64,000 nt of DNA from contig CP136061.1 in NCBI GenBank assembly GCA_032622095.1, forward strand, positions 81,628,324 through 81,692,323. The letters run 5' to 3'. The position numbers were made by a program, and so were the translations under genes. Each line of letters begins with the position of its first letter. Positions within the stretch are counted from its first letter, which is position 1. The stretch comes from Siphonodentalium dalli. Lineage: Eukaryota; Mollusca; Scaphopoda; Gadilida; Siphonodentaliidae. Under the pieces are notes generated by a model that was not told where the DNA came from, ran no database searches, and saw nothing but the letters and a program-made list of their open reading frames with translations. Positions 1 through 11,069 of this stretch are shown piece by piece.

Positions 1-2372
1 GACCCAGAATGGCCGCTATGATATGCCTTAATTTAGAGAACATGCCTGTTTTTTTACAGAGATCCTATTATAAATAATACTTAAGTATTGTTTTTAAGTA
101 GTTTTTAAATGTTCCCGGGCAATTTCATGGGCCCGCTTCATTTCTTGTTCAAGGTCTTTCAGGTATTGACCGGTATCAGTTTTAGGCTGAGTTTCTTTCG
201 TAAAATTAAACACCAAGTCTACTGGGTGATTAACTTCACGTCCCAACATAAGTTTATTTGGGGTTTGGCCAGTAAGTCTGTGCAATGATGAGCTTAACGC
301 GCCCGCTATTTGGGGAAGGAATTTGTCCCAGTTTCATTGGTTTTTGTCAACGAAACATCGGACCGCATTCATCAGGGTCCGGTTTTGACGTTCCACCTGG
401 CCATTTACCGAAGGTTGATAAGGGGTCGTTCGGCTTTTATGTATCTGGAGTAACTCACAGATCGCACATAAAAGTTTACTTTCAAAACATGGGGCCTGGT
501 CCCACAAAATTTGCAAGGGGCATCCGAAGCGTGCACAGAATTCATTTACCGCCGCACATGCCATCGTTTCCGCGGTCTGACCAGGAAGGGGAACACACTT
601 CACCCACAGAAAACTGATCCGTGATCACCAGAATGTATTTGTTATCCTGTTCACTAAGTGGCAATGGTCACAGGACATCCAGGTGAACTCTTCCCATTGG
701 ATTACCCGCATGGAAGGTTTGCATTTCCCATTTGGCATGCCTCGATGGTTTCTTCCCTTGATTGCATTGGGGGAAGGCCCCTATGAATGATTCAATGTCT
801 TGAGTAATTTCATACATAGAAGTAATGTTTGGCTCTAGCGTACAAAGGTACACACCACTCCCTAATGACCAGACGCGGGTATATCATGAGCCATAGCCAA
901 GATCTCAGGCGCAAATTGGCTGGGAATGACTAAAACCTGCTCCCCATTCCTTTTTATCTTATACAGTAATTCATTTACCATTACAAATCTCTGACGATTA
1001 ATCCAGATATATGTAGTGGCCTTAATGGAGATGAATAATTCACCCATGTTGGTTCTTGACCGGATTCTATCCACGCAATGACTGGGAATAGATCCGGATC
1101 CTTACGTTGTTTCCCCAGTTCTACTAGGGTGCATATACCGGCCAAGCTTAGGTCGGGATCTGAACTTGTAACTTGTCTCACATTTACCTTTGTCTTATGT
1201 ATATGGTGGTAGTGCAAGTCCAATTTTGAGTGCATCCATGCAGTTTCTGTGAAGACACAACACGTACATGGCTCGCAATCGGACCATTCGCCTCCTGGGT
1301 CCCAAGGCAGCCCTTGGAATCCATCTTGCCAGCATTCATAATTAGCGGAGGTTACCATTGAGCCAGATGGAGTCACTTGGTTACAAACTCCCATGACCCC
1401 TGGACTAAAGGCACAATGTTATCAACTTCATCTTCAAATCTAGCCCAGTTTCGCTGGAGACGTTGACAGTATTTGCAGCCCTTGCAATGGCTTGCATGGC
1501 AACTTGTTACGGTCACAGCCCGCGGTATACTGCTGGCAGTAGCGGAGGTTACCATTGAGCCAGATGGAGTCACTTGGTCATTCTCAGTTACAAACTCCCA
1601 TGACCCCTGGGCTAAAAGCACAATGTTATCAACTTCATCTTCAAATCTAGCCCAGTTTCGCTGGAGACGCTGACAGTATTTGCAGCCCTTGCATGGCAAC
1701 TTGTTACGGCCACAGCCCGCGGTATACTGCTGGCAAGTGACCCCCGTTTGTATTCGGGAGAGGGCCTCAGCGTCGGTGCTCAACCACTATGTGATATTGG
1801 TTGAGCTCCTCCAACCATCTAGCTATTTTACCCTGGGGGCTCTTGAAGGAAGGAAGGAAGGGCTTTAAAAATCCGTGACGTCATTTTGGGGAAGCTCTTG
1901 GCTGAATAGAAATGGTATTGGCGACATTAGCTCCAGACTCTATATTTCAAATATAGAGTCGACGTTCACACAGACTGGGGCTAGATAGGAGGGTTTTATA
2001 CTCTCTGAACAGAACACATAATACAATACGTGGAATGGTATAAGGAACAAAACGCAATTTACCTCAATTTAATATCCCATATAGTTTTTTTTCCCAATCA
2101 TATAACTATAAAGTTAGGGGGTAATTTGCGAAAATTGTTCACCCTTTTGTGGCCATTTTGGATTAAGTCATGTGCGGCCAAGACGATTCTTGTTAACATT
2201 CAAAGTTCTACTTTAGATGTGTCCAGGTACAAAAATAAGTCCTGAGAACTCTCGGATTCCATATCAGGTAAACCACGCTACCTGACTATATATAATTATA
2301 AACAAAAATACGTAAAAAAAAACAGGCATGTTCTCTAAATTAAGGCATATCATAGCGGCCAATTTGGGTCCC
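1..2372. mobile_element. Inverted-repeat-bounded unit enclosing a Gypsy fossil
   Basis: Bases 1-56 and 2315-2372 are near-perfect inverted copies of each other, sharing for example GGCCGCTATGATATGCC and its complement. The left copy touches the window edge, so it may be longer. The enclosed 2.25 kb holds a retroelement pol fragment on the minus strand and an AT-rich stretch with a short palindrome near 1931-1960. Terminal inverted repeats are not a feature of LTR retrotransposons. The likeliest reading is a DNA-transposon-like shell or an inverted local duplication around an older Gypsy insertion. Confidence 0.55.
94..1790 (-). mobile_element. Broken Ty3/Gypsy LTR-retrotransposon pol fragment (fossil)
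   Basis: Minus-strand translation shows parts of a Ty3/Gypsy polyprotein: the end of the RNase H region, the zinc-binding integrase N-terminus and the integrase core, followed by a C-terminal stretch. No gag, protease, reverse transcriptase core or LTRs are visible. Part of the fragment is present twice in tandem. It is clearly broken, with roughly half a dozen or more breaks, and looks old. It is no longer an element that could move by itself. Confidence 0.85.
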
Positions 2373-2394
2373 TACTGGCATCATTGACACAAAA

Positions 2395-3085
2395 AACGTA
2401 CGAGGAATACAGCACATGTTATACAGCGAATGGTTTACCCATAATCTTCATATAACTGGACATAGGGTAATATCGCGAAATGTACCGACTGTTGCGGATG
2501 ATCGCACTGGCGGCCATTTTGTTAATTCCCTGAATTGTCGATTGCAGATTTTTTTGGCAGATGATATTGAAGTATTAGTTGCGGTCATATAAACGTCATA
2601 ACGTTCAAATATTTGTGACATATTATGATTGGTTTTGTGTTTTTTTTATGAAAACATTGTTGAAAAATGTTTTAATTTCTCAAATTCTGAGCCATATTCT
2701 GGCGGCTATTTTGGATTTTGATTTACAAATTTGACATCAGTTAACGTAGAAATATACAAGGAACCAAATGCAATTCATTGCTATGTCATAACTCAATTGG
2801 TTTTCCCACAATCGTCATATAAATAGACATAGGGTAATATCGCGAAATGTACCGACTGTTGCGGGTGATCGCACTGGCGGCCATTTTGTTTTCTCCCTGA
2901 GTTGTCGATTGCAGATTTTTTTGTCAGGTGATATTGAAGGATTACTTGCGGTCATATAAACGTCATAATGTTCAAATATGTGTGTCATATTATGATTTGT
3001 TTTGTGTTTTTTTTTCTGAACAAATTGTTGAAAAACATTCTAATTTCTCAAATTCTGAGCCATATTCTGGCGGCCATGTTTAACT
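2395..3085. repeat. Tandem repeat, unit about 367 bp
   Basis: A block starting CATAGGGTAATATCGCG at 2461 recurs at 2828, period 367 bp, with strong identity through the following 250 bp including GGCGGCCATTTTG. A more diverged third unit can be followed through 2035-2200, inside the neighbouring inverted-repeat unit. No gene is visible. Confidence 0.75.
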
Positions 3086-3915
3086 ATGTTTCAGCTCAGT
3101 GTCGAAGCAGTTTCTATACATAAAGTCGGACTGTGTTTCAGCTTAGAGTCGATGTTATACATACAGCCAGAGTGTGTTGCAGCATATATCCATTTAGTGA
3201 TCCGTTTATATGACTATGATTATTTATTCATAACTCAATATAAAAAAAATTGTTACATAATTACTGTATAGAAACAATGAGTTATTGGACGGCATAACCA
3301 GAAAAGACTGTCTTCCTGTTGTCCCCGGGTGAGGGCGGACTATATTTCAGCGTTATATTGGATTATGTTTCCATTAAGAGTCGGACTATATGTTTCATGT
3401 TATGGCCCATATAACATTCGGGTTAGGATCCAGCTATCTTTCAGCTTATATGGTATAGTAATACGGCTCAGCTTAGAATCCACAGTTCTCGGATTTTATT
3501 GCTGTGCATACATTACACAGCAAATGATGTGGGGAACCAGATAAGCTTTGTTTGTTCTGCAAACTGTTCCGCTAGCGGAACCAACACAGTCGGTTCTACA
3601 CAGTCGAAGAACCCATTTATTGAAAAACCAAACAAAGAACCAATTGGTTCTTAATTGACCAAGAACCAAATAAGAAATATTGTGTTATCATTGAAGAGCC
3701 AAATAAATACCAAAATTGTTACCAAAAACCAAAATTCTTCGTATACATACTCAGACACCCCCCCTAGCTACAAGACAGTTCGGTCCCCTCGCTATGCTGG
3801 CTGGTCTAACCACTGCCCTCATGCATATTTTCCTAATTGAATCTAAATCAATTTTTAATTAAGTGCATGTTTTGTCAGTTACAATTCATTCTGACTTGAT
3901 CCAGCAAATTTTCAA
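3086..3915. other. Unassigned spacer with short degenerate repeats
   Basis: Open frames here are short and show no family resemblance. Weak internal repetition is visible: variants of GTCGGACT followed by TTTCAG recur between 3125 and 3390, and AAGAACCAA recurs between 3605 and 3670. Nothing coding is supported. Confidence 0.5.
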
Positions 3916-4986
3916 ATGAATGTGGACAGTTCGGTTTATAATGAATATGGACAGTTCGGTTTATAATGAATATGGACAGTTCGGTTTATAATGAATGTGG
4001 ACAGTTCGGTTTATAATGAATATGGACAGTTCGGTTTATAATGAATGTGGACAGTTCGGTTTATAATGAATGTGGACAGTTCGGTTTATAATGAATGTGG
4101 ACAGTTCGGTTTATAATGAATGTGGACAGTTCGGTTTACAATGAATATGGACAGTTCGGTTTATAATGAATGTGGACAGTTCGTTTTATAATGAATGTGG
4201 ACAGTTCGGTTTATAATGAATGTGGACAGTTCGGTTTATAATTAATATGGACAGTTCGGTTTATAATGAATGTGGACAGTTCGGTTTATAATGAATGTGG
4301 ACAGTTCGGGTTATAATGAATGTGGACAGTTCGGTTTATAATGAATGTGGACAGTTCGGTTTATAATGAATGTGGACAGTTCGGTTTACAATGAATATGG
4401 ACAGTTCGGTTTATAATGAATGTGGACAGTTCGGTTTATAATGAATATGGACAGTTCGGTTTATAATGAATGTGGACAGTTCGGTTTATAATGAATGTGG
4501 ACAGTTCGTTTTATAATGAATGTGGACAGTTCGGTTTATAATGAATGTGGACAGTTCGGTTTATAATTAATATGGACAGTTCGGTTTATAATGAATGTGG
4601 ACAGTTCGGTTTATAATGAATGTGGACATTTCGGGTTATAATGAATGTGGACAGTTCGGTTTATAATGAATGTGGACAGTTCGGTTTATAAGGAATGTGG
4701 ACAGTTGGGTTTATAATGAATATGGACAGTTCGGTTTATAATGAATGTGGACAGTTCGGTTTATAATGAATGTGGACAGTTCGGTTTATAATGAATGTGG
4801 ACAGTTCGGTTTATAATTAATATGGACAGTTCGGTTTATAATGAATGTGGACAGTTCGGTTTATAATGAATGTGGACAGTTCGGTTTATAATGAATGTGG
4901 ACAGTTCGGTTTATAATGAATGTGGACAGTTCGGTTTATAATGAATGTGGACAGTTCGGTTTATAATGAATGTGGACAGTTCGTTT
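3916..4986. repeat. 25-bp satellite, about 43 copies
   Basis: The unit is a 25-mer containing TGGACAGTTCGGTTTATAAT. Marker variants (a TTACAATG unit, a TCGTTTTATA unit, an ATTAATATGG unit and a TCGGGTTATA unit) recur in the same order 325 bp apart, so 4131-4330 has been duplicated as a 13-unit block at 4456-4655. Confidence 0.97.
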
Positions 4987-5027
4987 TCTCAGAATAATGC
5001 AGAATGATTTGTAACCGACAATAATCT

Positions 5028-5735
5028 TAAACGGACATGGCTCATTCGAGCTTCCAAATTCTGTCTACGTAATTTGGAAGGAGGTATAATATAGCTTGAC
5101 AAATGCACAAAATATTGATATCCCGGCTTCATATGCTCTGAAAAGTAATTCCATGGTTAGAGCCTTGAAATAGTGTGTCTGTCATTTGCAGAATGGGGTG
5201 CCCCAGAGGGTGAATTAGTGATGCTACCCCGCATAGCGGGCTAGCATCACCAAATTCACCCTCTGGGAAACTCATTCTGCTAAGGTGTAAGCAGAATGAG
5301 GTCCCCAGAGGGTGAATTGGTGATGCTAGCCTGCTAAGCATCGGTAAATTTACCCTCTGGGGACCTCAATATGCAAATGACAGACACACTATTTCAAGGC
5401 TTGCCACGGTTAGAGCCATTTGCCGACCATCTGTTTCAATTTTTCGCACAGAAATGAAACAAACGCTCTTTGTCCTACCATAGCAGGAATACACTAACAC
5501 GGAACGCTCTTTTCTGTTCCATGTCAACCAAATAGCTGAAGTTGTTTGTTTGGGACACAAACATCCTGTTCAACGTTGTATTTGTTGTGACTTCAATGCG
5601 TCTTCCTGGGATATATATAACTCGTAGAAAGGTAGATCAAGAGTTTATTAAAGATACCGGGAAAATTTCAAAAGAGAATATTATTATGTGTATTTTGGAA
5701 CTCAAACCGCCATGTGGCTTTAAATAAAACATTAT
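5028..5735. repeat. Dispersed repeat, copy 1 (interrupted by a MITE)
   Basis: This stretch aligns with 11070-11475. Shared blocks include GACATGGCTCATTCGAGCTT, GGAAGGAGGTATA, GAAACAAACGCTCTTT and TAACACG.AACGCTCTTTTC. The copy at 11.1 kb lacks the 240-bp palindromic element found here at 5162-5400, so it serves as an empty-site comparison. No coding potential is recognised. Confidence 0.8.
5162..5400. mobile_element. MITE with TIR GCCTTGAAATAGTGTGTC (family also at 55.2 and 62.2 kb)
   Basis: Perfect terminal inverted repeats of about 29 bp (GCCTTGAAATAGTGTGTC... and its complement ending at 5400) bound a 239-bp element. The inside holds paired palindromic blocks built on CAGAGGGTGAATT and GATGCTAGCC. 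Imperfect direct repeats (CCAYGGTTAGAG) flank it, consistent with a target duplication. The uninterrupted copy of the host repeat near 11.19 kb supports insertion. No transposase is encoded, so it is non-autonomous. Confidence 0.85.
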
Positions 5736-5739
5736 CTGC

Positions 5740-6390
5740 ATGTGATGGCAGTGTTAAAGTCCAACGTAGCAGCTGACTCCAAATCAAGATCATGTGTCTC
5801 ACGCTTTCGTCGTCCGATAGTGAAACACGTTGCATCATGCCCGTAGGTATGTGTAGGCGTATTGTATTTCCATCGTGTTTATTTCTTGTATGCGTTTAAT
5901 GAATGGCGCTTGTTTGAAGCCATAATATCACATATTTAATTGCCTGGCTGATTTCCAAACACAACAGTGGCAAATTTATTGTACATGTCTCGATAAATAG
6001 GACAGCAATCACATGTCACACCCACACCCACTCGTACGTGTATCACGAATAATATGGTTAAGAGTGGTTAAAACTTTGATATTCGAGTTTATAAAATATG
6101 CCGCACGCGATTCAATGGTGAATAATATTTTGGAATAAATTTACATAAACAAGAATTAATTGGAATGCGGAAGTTTCCATAGGAATTTGAAGCTTCGTAT
6201 GACCCCCCCCCCCCCCCAGCCTTTCTACCCACCCAGTGACGTGGGGTGTCTATCCCCCCCCCCCCCCCCCCCACCCGGAACAGGGGTGGCAATGGAATAT
6301 TGCGAACTTGCATGAGTTCGGTCTGGTTCAAGGGGAGGATGCCATTGCAATCCCTCCCCAACAGAGACTCTCTAGCCACGTCCCGGTGCA
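5740..6390. other. Unassigned AT-rich spacer with two poly-C tracts
   Basis: No gene, TIR or tandem array is apparent in 5740-6190. Poly-C runs of about 16 and 17 bases occur near 6201-6217 and 6256-6272. Nearby open frames on both strands are low-complexity products of these tracts. Confidence 0.5.
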
Positions 6391-6392
6391 CA

Positions 6393-6556
6393 CCCTGTGA
6401 TATACCCATATCGTTCCTTACACGCCCGGTATAGCGGGTAATGGGTATATCACAGGGAGGTGGACAACTTTTGGAAGGGAAAATCGAAAAATTCCCACCA
6501 AGTGTCCACTTGGATGAATGCGGTGGTTGGAAATTTTCGATTTTCCCGCTCCAAAA
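6393..6556. repeat. Two adjacent hairpins
   Basis: CCCTGTGATATACCCAT (6393-6409) pairs with its exact complement at 6441-6457. A second stem follows, with CTTTTGGAAGGGAAAATCG near 6468 pairing with the complement ending near 6556. They look like the ends of a fold-back element. Confidence 0.7.
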
Positions 6557-6984
6557 GCTACAGTCCGACAGCAAAATACTCAGAAAGCAAAGAGAAGACT
6601 TCTATATGAAACATTTCAAGTGTAAACTTAATGCACTCCGGAAATTACGTTTTCTCTAAATTGAGTAATTTCCCTTGACGCTACGACGTCACAATCATTA
6701 TTGTCTTCTATTGAAAAGTGGCAATTCCACGAAAGGCCTATAGATATTTTATTTAAATAAATTATTTTCTATAGACATGTCTTGTATCAATCGTGGACCA
6801 TATTTATATATATAAAGAGAGAGAGAGAGGGGTGAAAGTTGCACATATATAGGGCAGTGTGGTGGAGGGTAGCGGAGTGCGTTACAAGCCCCTGTACCAT
6901 CGAGGCGTATGAAAACATACACGTTTCCAAAATGATTATTTACAAACTATTAACACTTCCATCACTGAAGCTTCCATAAATTTA

Positions 6985-7450
6985 CCGAAAACACTGTGCC
7001 TATTATATGCATGCAATCTCCCATATAAGATAATACATTGGCCTAACAATATTTACATTGACATTGTAAGCTATATATATGGGTGACTCGGTTTTGGGCA
7101 ATTTTATACTATAGTTGACTGTTAGGCCTATTTTTGGGCAATTAATCGATTCTGATAACTGAACCGGAATTTCAAAAACAAATGTTGTTGTTGGAATCTG
7201 ATGATATGGGACCATCGAATCGGATTGAGTACCTTTAATGTTATCGAGTGCAGTAGTTTGTTCTTGGTTATTGGGTTGAACTATATTTATTTTGGTTACA
7301 GCTTCCATAAATTTTGCGAAAACACTGTGCCTATTATATGCATGCAATCTCCAATATAAGATAATACATTGGCCTAACACTATTTACATTGACATTGTAA
7401 GCTATATATATGGGTGACTCACATATATAAGAGCATGCACTGACACACAA
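6985..7450. mobile_element. Decayed hairpin cassette interrupted by another MITE
   Basis: A 120-bp block (from CTTCCATAAATTT at 6967) is repeated at 7304. Between the copies lies about 155 bp of the AAAGGTACTCAATCCGAT MITE family in reverse orientation (about 7088-7242). The repeated block contains CTGTGCC, CATATAAGATAATACATTGG and CCTAACAATATTTAC. At 7420-7450 there is GACTCACATATATAAGAGCA. These look like eroded versions of the young hairpin cassette 50 bp further right. Confidence 0.45.
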
Positions 7451-7496
7451 TATATTTAATGCTGCACCATGCAGTACAGCTCCCGCTATTAAAGGG

Positions 7497-7897
7497 TTAA
7501 CCCTTTACCCAACAGAACGGCCCTGTGCCAATGCATTCTCTTATATATGCGAGTCGACCATAGGTCGCCTCGCATATATAAGAGAATGCATTGGCTTAAC
7601 ACATTAAAAATTATAAAATTGTTAAAGAATGTAAGAAAAAATGGTAAAAAGTATTAAAAAAAGATTCTTTTTTAGGCCAATGCATTCTCTTATATATGCG
7701 AGGCGACCTATGGTCGACTCGCATATATAAGAGAATGCATTGGCACAGGGCATAACTGTAACCATCACAATGTGGTCAATGAGCCGGTTCCAATGATATC
7801 CATATTTGTATGGTTTTATTGAGACAGACCCAAGATAATTTAGGCTGTTGCAGCTTTATTTGGCCGTTTTTGGCCGGTTTGTTGGGTAAAGGGTTAA
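7497..7897. mobile_element. piggyBac-like MITE (TTAA target, CCCTTTACCCAACA ends) with hairpin cassette
   Basis: TTAA at 7497-7500 and 7894-7897 flanks a 393-bp element with perfect 14-bp ends, CCCTTTACCCAACA and its complement. TTAA duplication with CCC/GGG termini is the hallmark of the piggyBac superfamily. There is no transposase, so it is non-autonomous. It carries the double-hairpin cassette at 7521-7750. Its right end lies 24 bp from the donor of the FABP exon at 7922-8012, so it sits in that intron. A near-identical copy in the opposite orientation is at 28.8 kb. Confidence 0.88.
7521..7750. repeat. Double-hairpin cassette, short form (copy A)
   Basis: Two 67-bp near-palindromes (7528-7594 and 7677-7743), each starting CCAATGCATTCTCTTATATA and ending with the complement, face each other across an 82-bp AT-rich spacer. 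CCCTGTGCC begins the cassette and GGCACAGGG ends it. Confidence 0.95.
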
Positions 7898-7921
7898 TGA
7901 CAACGTGGTCTATAAACTTAC

Positions 7922-8012
7922 CCATATCTATTAGAAATTCTTCATACTGTTCCGTTCTATCTAACTTCCATTTACCACCGAATAAGGCTTGTATCTCTTC
8001 CGCCTGTGTCAT
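7922..8012 (-). CDS. First coding exon of a second fatty-acid-binding protein gene
   Basis: The minus-strand exon begins with ATG at 8012 (A at -3) and encodes 30 residues plus one base before the donor GTAAGT at 7921. The translation contains LFGGKWKLDRTEQYEEFL, the start of the FABP/iLBP beta-barrel. It matches the first exon of the complete FABP gene at 40.1 kb in sequence and in splice phase (phase 1). The usual FABP signature residue N/H/G before the aromatic is Q here, a small deviation. It lies downstream of the complete gene on the same strand, so it is the next member of a tandem cluster. Later exons were not found in 1-7921. They are either beyond the left edge or lost, so I cannot say whether the gene is intact. 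Confidence 0.82.
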
Positions 8013-8910
8013 TATTGTGTGGCTGGTTTTCACACTACCGCATGTCGCATGACTTAGTATATGCGTGGACATGCGTCGTCAATAACACAGGTTAATCACT
8101 GTATGTAATATCTGGACCGTATATAATAAATCTCCCTAACGCTCTCTTAGTTATAACACACTTTGTAAACGCTAGCGTAAATTAACGGTTGTCACACTCC
8201 ACCACCAAGCTAAACATTAGTTCACACAATAACTTCCTTTGAACAGAATAGTTTAATTGGAATGCTCTACTCTCTTCCATACCTAGCTATTTTGTAAATA
8301 AGAACACATGAAGCATGTAAAGACGCACACACGAAACCGCATATTTATGTTTGAACACCACCGCACGTGGACTGCTTAACAACACAGCGGTTTTTCCTAT
8401 ATACTATCGCGACCACGTCGAATCTCCCACGCGTTCACTATACAAGATCGATCTATCCATCGCCGGCGGGAGGTTTTTATTTCCACAGAAAGTACACACA
8501 ATTGCTGAATGAGTCGGACGTATACCCTCGCCCCACAGTATCGTACATGCCAGAGTACACATCGAGTGTTTGCGAACTCTCGATCCATATTAGGTCGCCC
8601 CGTTTCCATTGTTCTTCCGCTTTATCGTGTTTTAATTCCACTGTTTTTGGTTTGCGAAATAACTTTTTAACAATAGAAGTAATTGTGAATATTGATATGT
8701 GGAATATCCCATGCACGTATTATAGAATTATAGTCAATGCACATATTGGATTTGTATTTGATTCAATAGAGAGGTTTCGAAAACAGTTGTTTGACCGATG
8801 CGAATAAATATATATAATGACTATATATATACTGGAGCATTTATATAGCTAACAGTTCTGGCTGTTGGTTATATAAACCACATTTATGGTTAGAAATTCA
8901 CCATTCAAAA
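8013..8910. other. Upstream flank of the second FABP exon
   Basis: This probably holds the 5' UTR and promoter of the minus-strand gene starting at 8012. A GC-richer patch at 8360-8620 is open in several frames on both strands, but none resembles a known protein. No TIRs or arrays are seen. Confidence 0.4.
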
Positions 8911-8911
8911 C

Positions 8912-8971
8912 GTGAACAGTTACTATGACAAACAGAGGTTAGTGAACAGTTACTATGACAAACAGAGGTTG
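8912..8971. repeat. 30-bp tandem duplication
   Basis: GTGAACAGTTACTATGACAA plus the next ten bases occur twice in a row, at 8912 and 8942. Confidence 0.9.
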
Positions 8972-9370
8972 AGGATGCTTCAGTTCTTTCCGGTACCATT
9001 TCTACGACAAAATTGCTAAGAAACTCAGGTTGAAGCACAAACTATATATGTGGTGTTATTTACACATTATCGTAAACATGGAAAGCAAACCATTTTTTAT
9101 TGATCAAAGCTTGATTTTCCTTTGACGTAAACCAGCTGGTGAAATCGGTTGGGATAATGCCATTTCACGTCGAAGTATATGTCTTCCTATAGTAGACTGA
9201 GGCTACGCCCATATCCACTGGCGGGAGTTTTTGTCAGTTTTAATCGATTTTATCATACCAATTAATACATAATATATATAAAAACATTGGAAAGAATGAC
9301 ATTTTGTGGTCATGCTGATCGATGTATTATAATATAACTTTCATGTTAAACTGCGCATAAAATATGCCGC

Positions 9371-9959
9371 TTAAAGGGGTACTGTACGCCATTTTCATTA
9401 AATTTCCGGTGACAACAACGATCTAATATCGATAATATATAGAAACATAAGTAATTTGAGTCGAAGATGTATTCTGTAAACGCTCAGGTTAATAGGCTAT
9501 CTTAAAATTTAATAATTTAAAATTAATAATTTGATATAAATTGAATTTATGACTGGAGCCATAAAATGGCGTCAATTAAATTACGAATTACCGTAATCAA
9601 AAATAGTAATTGAGGGATACTGGATTTTTAAACCGATCGCACACACGATTGCTTAAATTATTATGATGATACGGGGAGAACACTCAAGCCACTCACTGAC
9701 TAGCGACGACACAATAACTTAAATGATTATATGGGACTAGTATGCATATAATATAACTTTTATTTGATTCATTTGGTTGAAAACTTTACAAAAATTACTC
9801 TACAACGACAATTTGTATTTTGCATTCCGGTAAATTTGTCATCCGTAACATGACTTCGTACTCAACAGACTTTCAAATAATGGAAAAATTGTTACCTTAT
9901 TCTCCGACTCAGAGACTATAGAAACCAACAACAACATTTGGCCTACAGTACCCCTTTAA
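9371..9959. mobile_element. MITE with TTAAAGGGGTACTGTA ends
   Basis: TTAAAGGGGTACTGTACGCC at 9371 is the complement, with one mismatch, of the last 20 bases ending at 9959. The 589-bp inside is AT-rich with no coding capacity. TTAA at each outer edge could be the target duplication. Confidence 0.82.
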
Positions 9960-10163
9960 TTACGCATAACCTTGGTTTATTTACATTTAATTCACGTGTC
10001 AGTTCGCGAGGTCAAATAAGTTCGTATTTGTGTAAACAATGTGATAAAATATATTTTCACATTAAATTCACGGGGTAGTATAGGAACTGCTCCGCGAAGC
10101 CGATTCCGCTTCCGATCTTACTCCCAGTTCACTTCCGACGAACTCCAGTTCACTCGTGATCTT

Positions 10164-10268
10164 TTTATGTTTGACCGCGCTGTATTTATGTTTGACCGCG
10201 CTGTATTTATGTTTGACCGCGCTGTATTTATGTTTGACCGCGCTGTATTTATGTTTGACCGCGCTGTA
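10164..10268. repeat. 21-bp minisatellite, 5 copies
   Basis: TTTATGTTTGACCGCGCTG followed by TA is repeated five times. Because the period is divisible by three, both strands show a repetitive open frame (for example MFDRAVF). I regard that as a by-product. Confidence 0.95.
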
Positions 10269-10564
10269 ATTGGCAAATGGATTCACTAAGGTAAGAGAAT
10301 ATACAATGTTTTGTGTGTGTAACAATTTCCTGTAGATTCATATTTACACATCGAGCAGATTTATATGAGAGATTCTAATTTGTTCACGACGTCTATAGTC
10401 GAAAGAGCTTCTACTTATCTCAAAGTGAAATCATTTGAAAGTGTTTTCACGAAGAGACAGGGCACCTTTAAGAGTTTCGTCACAGTTTTGATTGTTCAAT
10501 TTACATGAAAACAATTATCATCACAGGTTTCAATATCTGTTCCTCCGAAATGGCGATGCTATAT

Positions 10565-11014
10565 GTGACCCGCCATATCAAATCCAGTCGTAAGTCGGGA
10601 TTTTTTTACCCTGTGCCAATGCATTCTCTTATATATACGAGTCGACCATAGGTCGCCTCGCATATATAAGAGAATGCATTGGCCTAACAATTTTTTACAA
10701 TTTTAATAATTTGTTCTTGTATTCTTTAAATTTTTATAATTTCACCCATACAGAGCCCCAGACAAACAAGAGCAGACGACACTCTTCTATATGCTTCTAT
10801 ATATGTGTGGGGCTCCCTACAGGGTAATGGATGTTTTTTATTTTATGTCCTAAAAATTGTAAGAAACATTTATTAAAAAAAAATGATAAAAAATTGTTAG
10901 GCCAATGCATTCTCTTATATATGCGAGGCGACATATGGTCGACTCGCATATATAAGACAATGAATTGGCACCAAAAAATCCCGACTTACGACTGGATTTG
11001 ATATGGCGGGTCAC
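10565..11014. mobile_element. MITE with 42-bp TIRs (GTGACCCGCCATATCAAATC) carrying the hairpin cassette
   Basis: The first 42 bases (GTGACCCGCCATATCAAATC...) and last 42 bases are perfect inverted copies. The ends are unrelated to the TTAA-flanked family at 7.5 kb, yet the inside carries the same double-hairpin cassette in its long form (10609-10970). There is no open frame of note. A relative lies at 38866-39287. Confidence 0.9.
10609..10970. repeat. Double-hairpin cassette, long form (copy B)
   Basis: Hairpins lie at 10616-10682 and 10902-10968. The 219-bp spacer contains a third stem, GAGCCCCAGAC near 10755 pairing with GTGTGGGGCTC near 10805. The right boundary has lost its AGGG. Confidence 0.93.
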
Positions 11015-11069
11015 ATATGACCTTCGGCTATACCTCGTGATGACATAAAAACATGGTCATTAGACGGAC

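Noticed and set aside
8367-8807. 146-residue plus-strand and two minus-strand open frames
   Set aside because: They overlap each other in a GC-richer patch upstream of an FABP exon, and none shows a recognisable domain. One minus frame (RGDLIWIESS) vaguely recalls LRAT-type proteins but lacks the key residues.
10041-10325. Open frames with MFDRAVF and YSAVKHK repeats on opposite strands
   Set aside because: Both are the 21-bp minisatellite read in the two directions.
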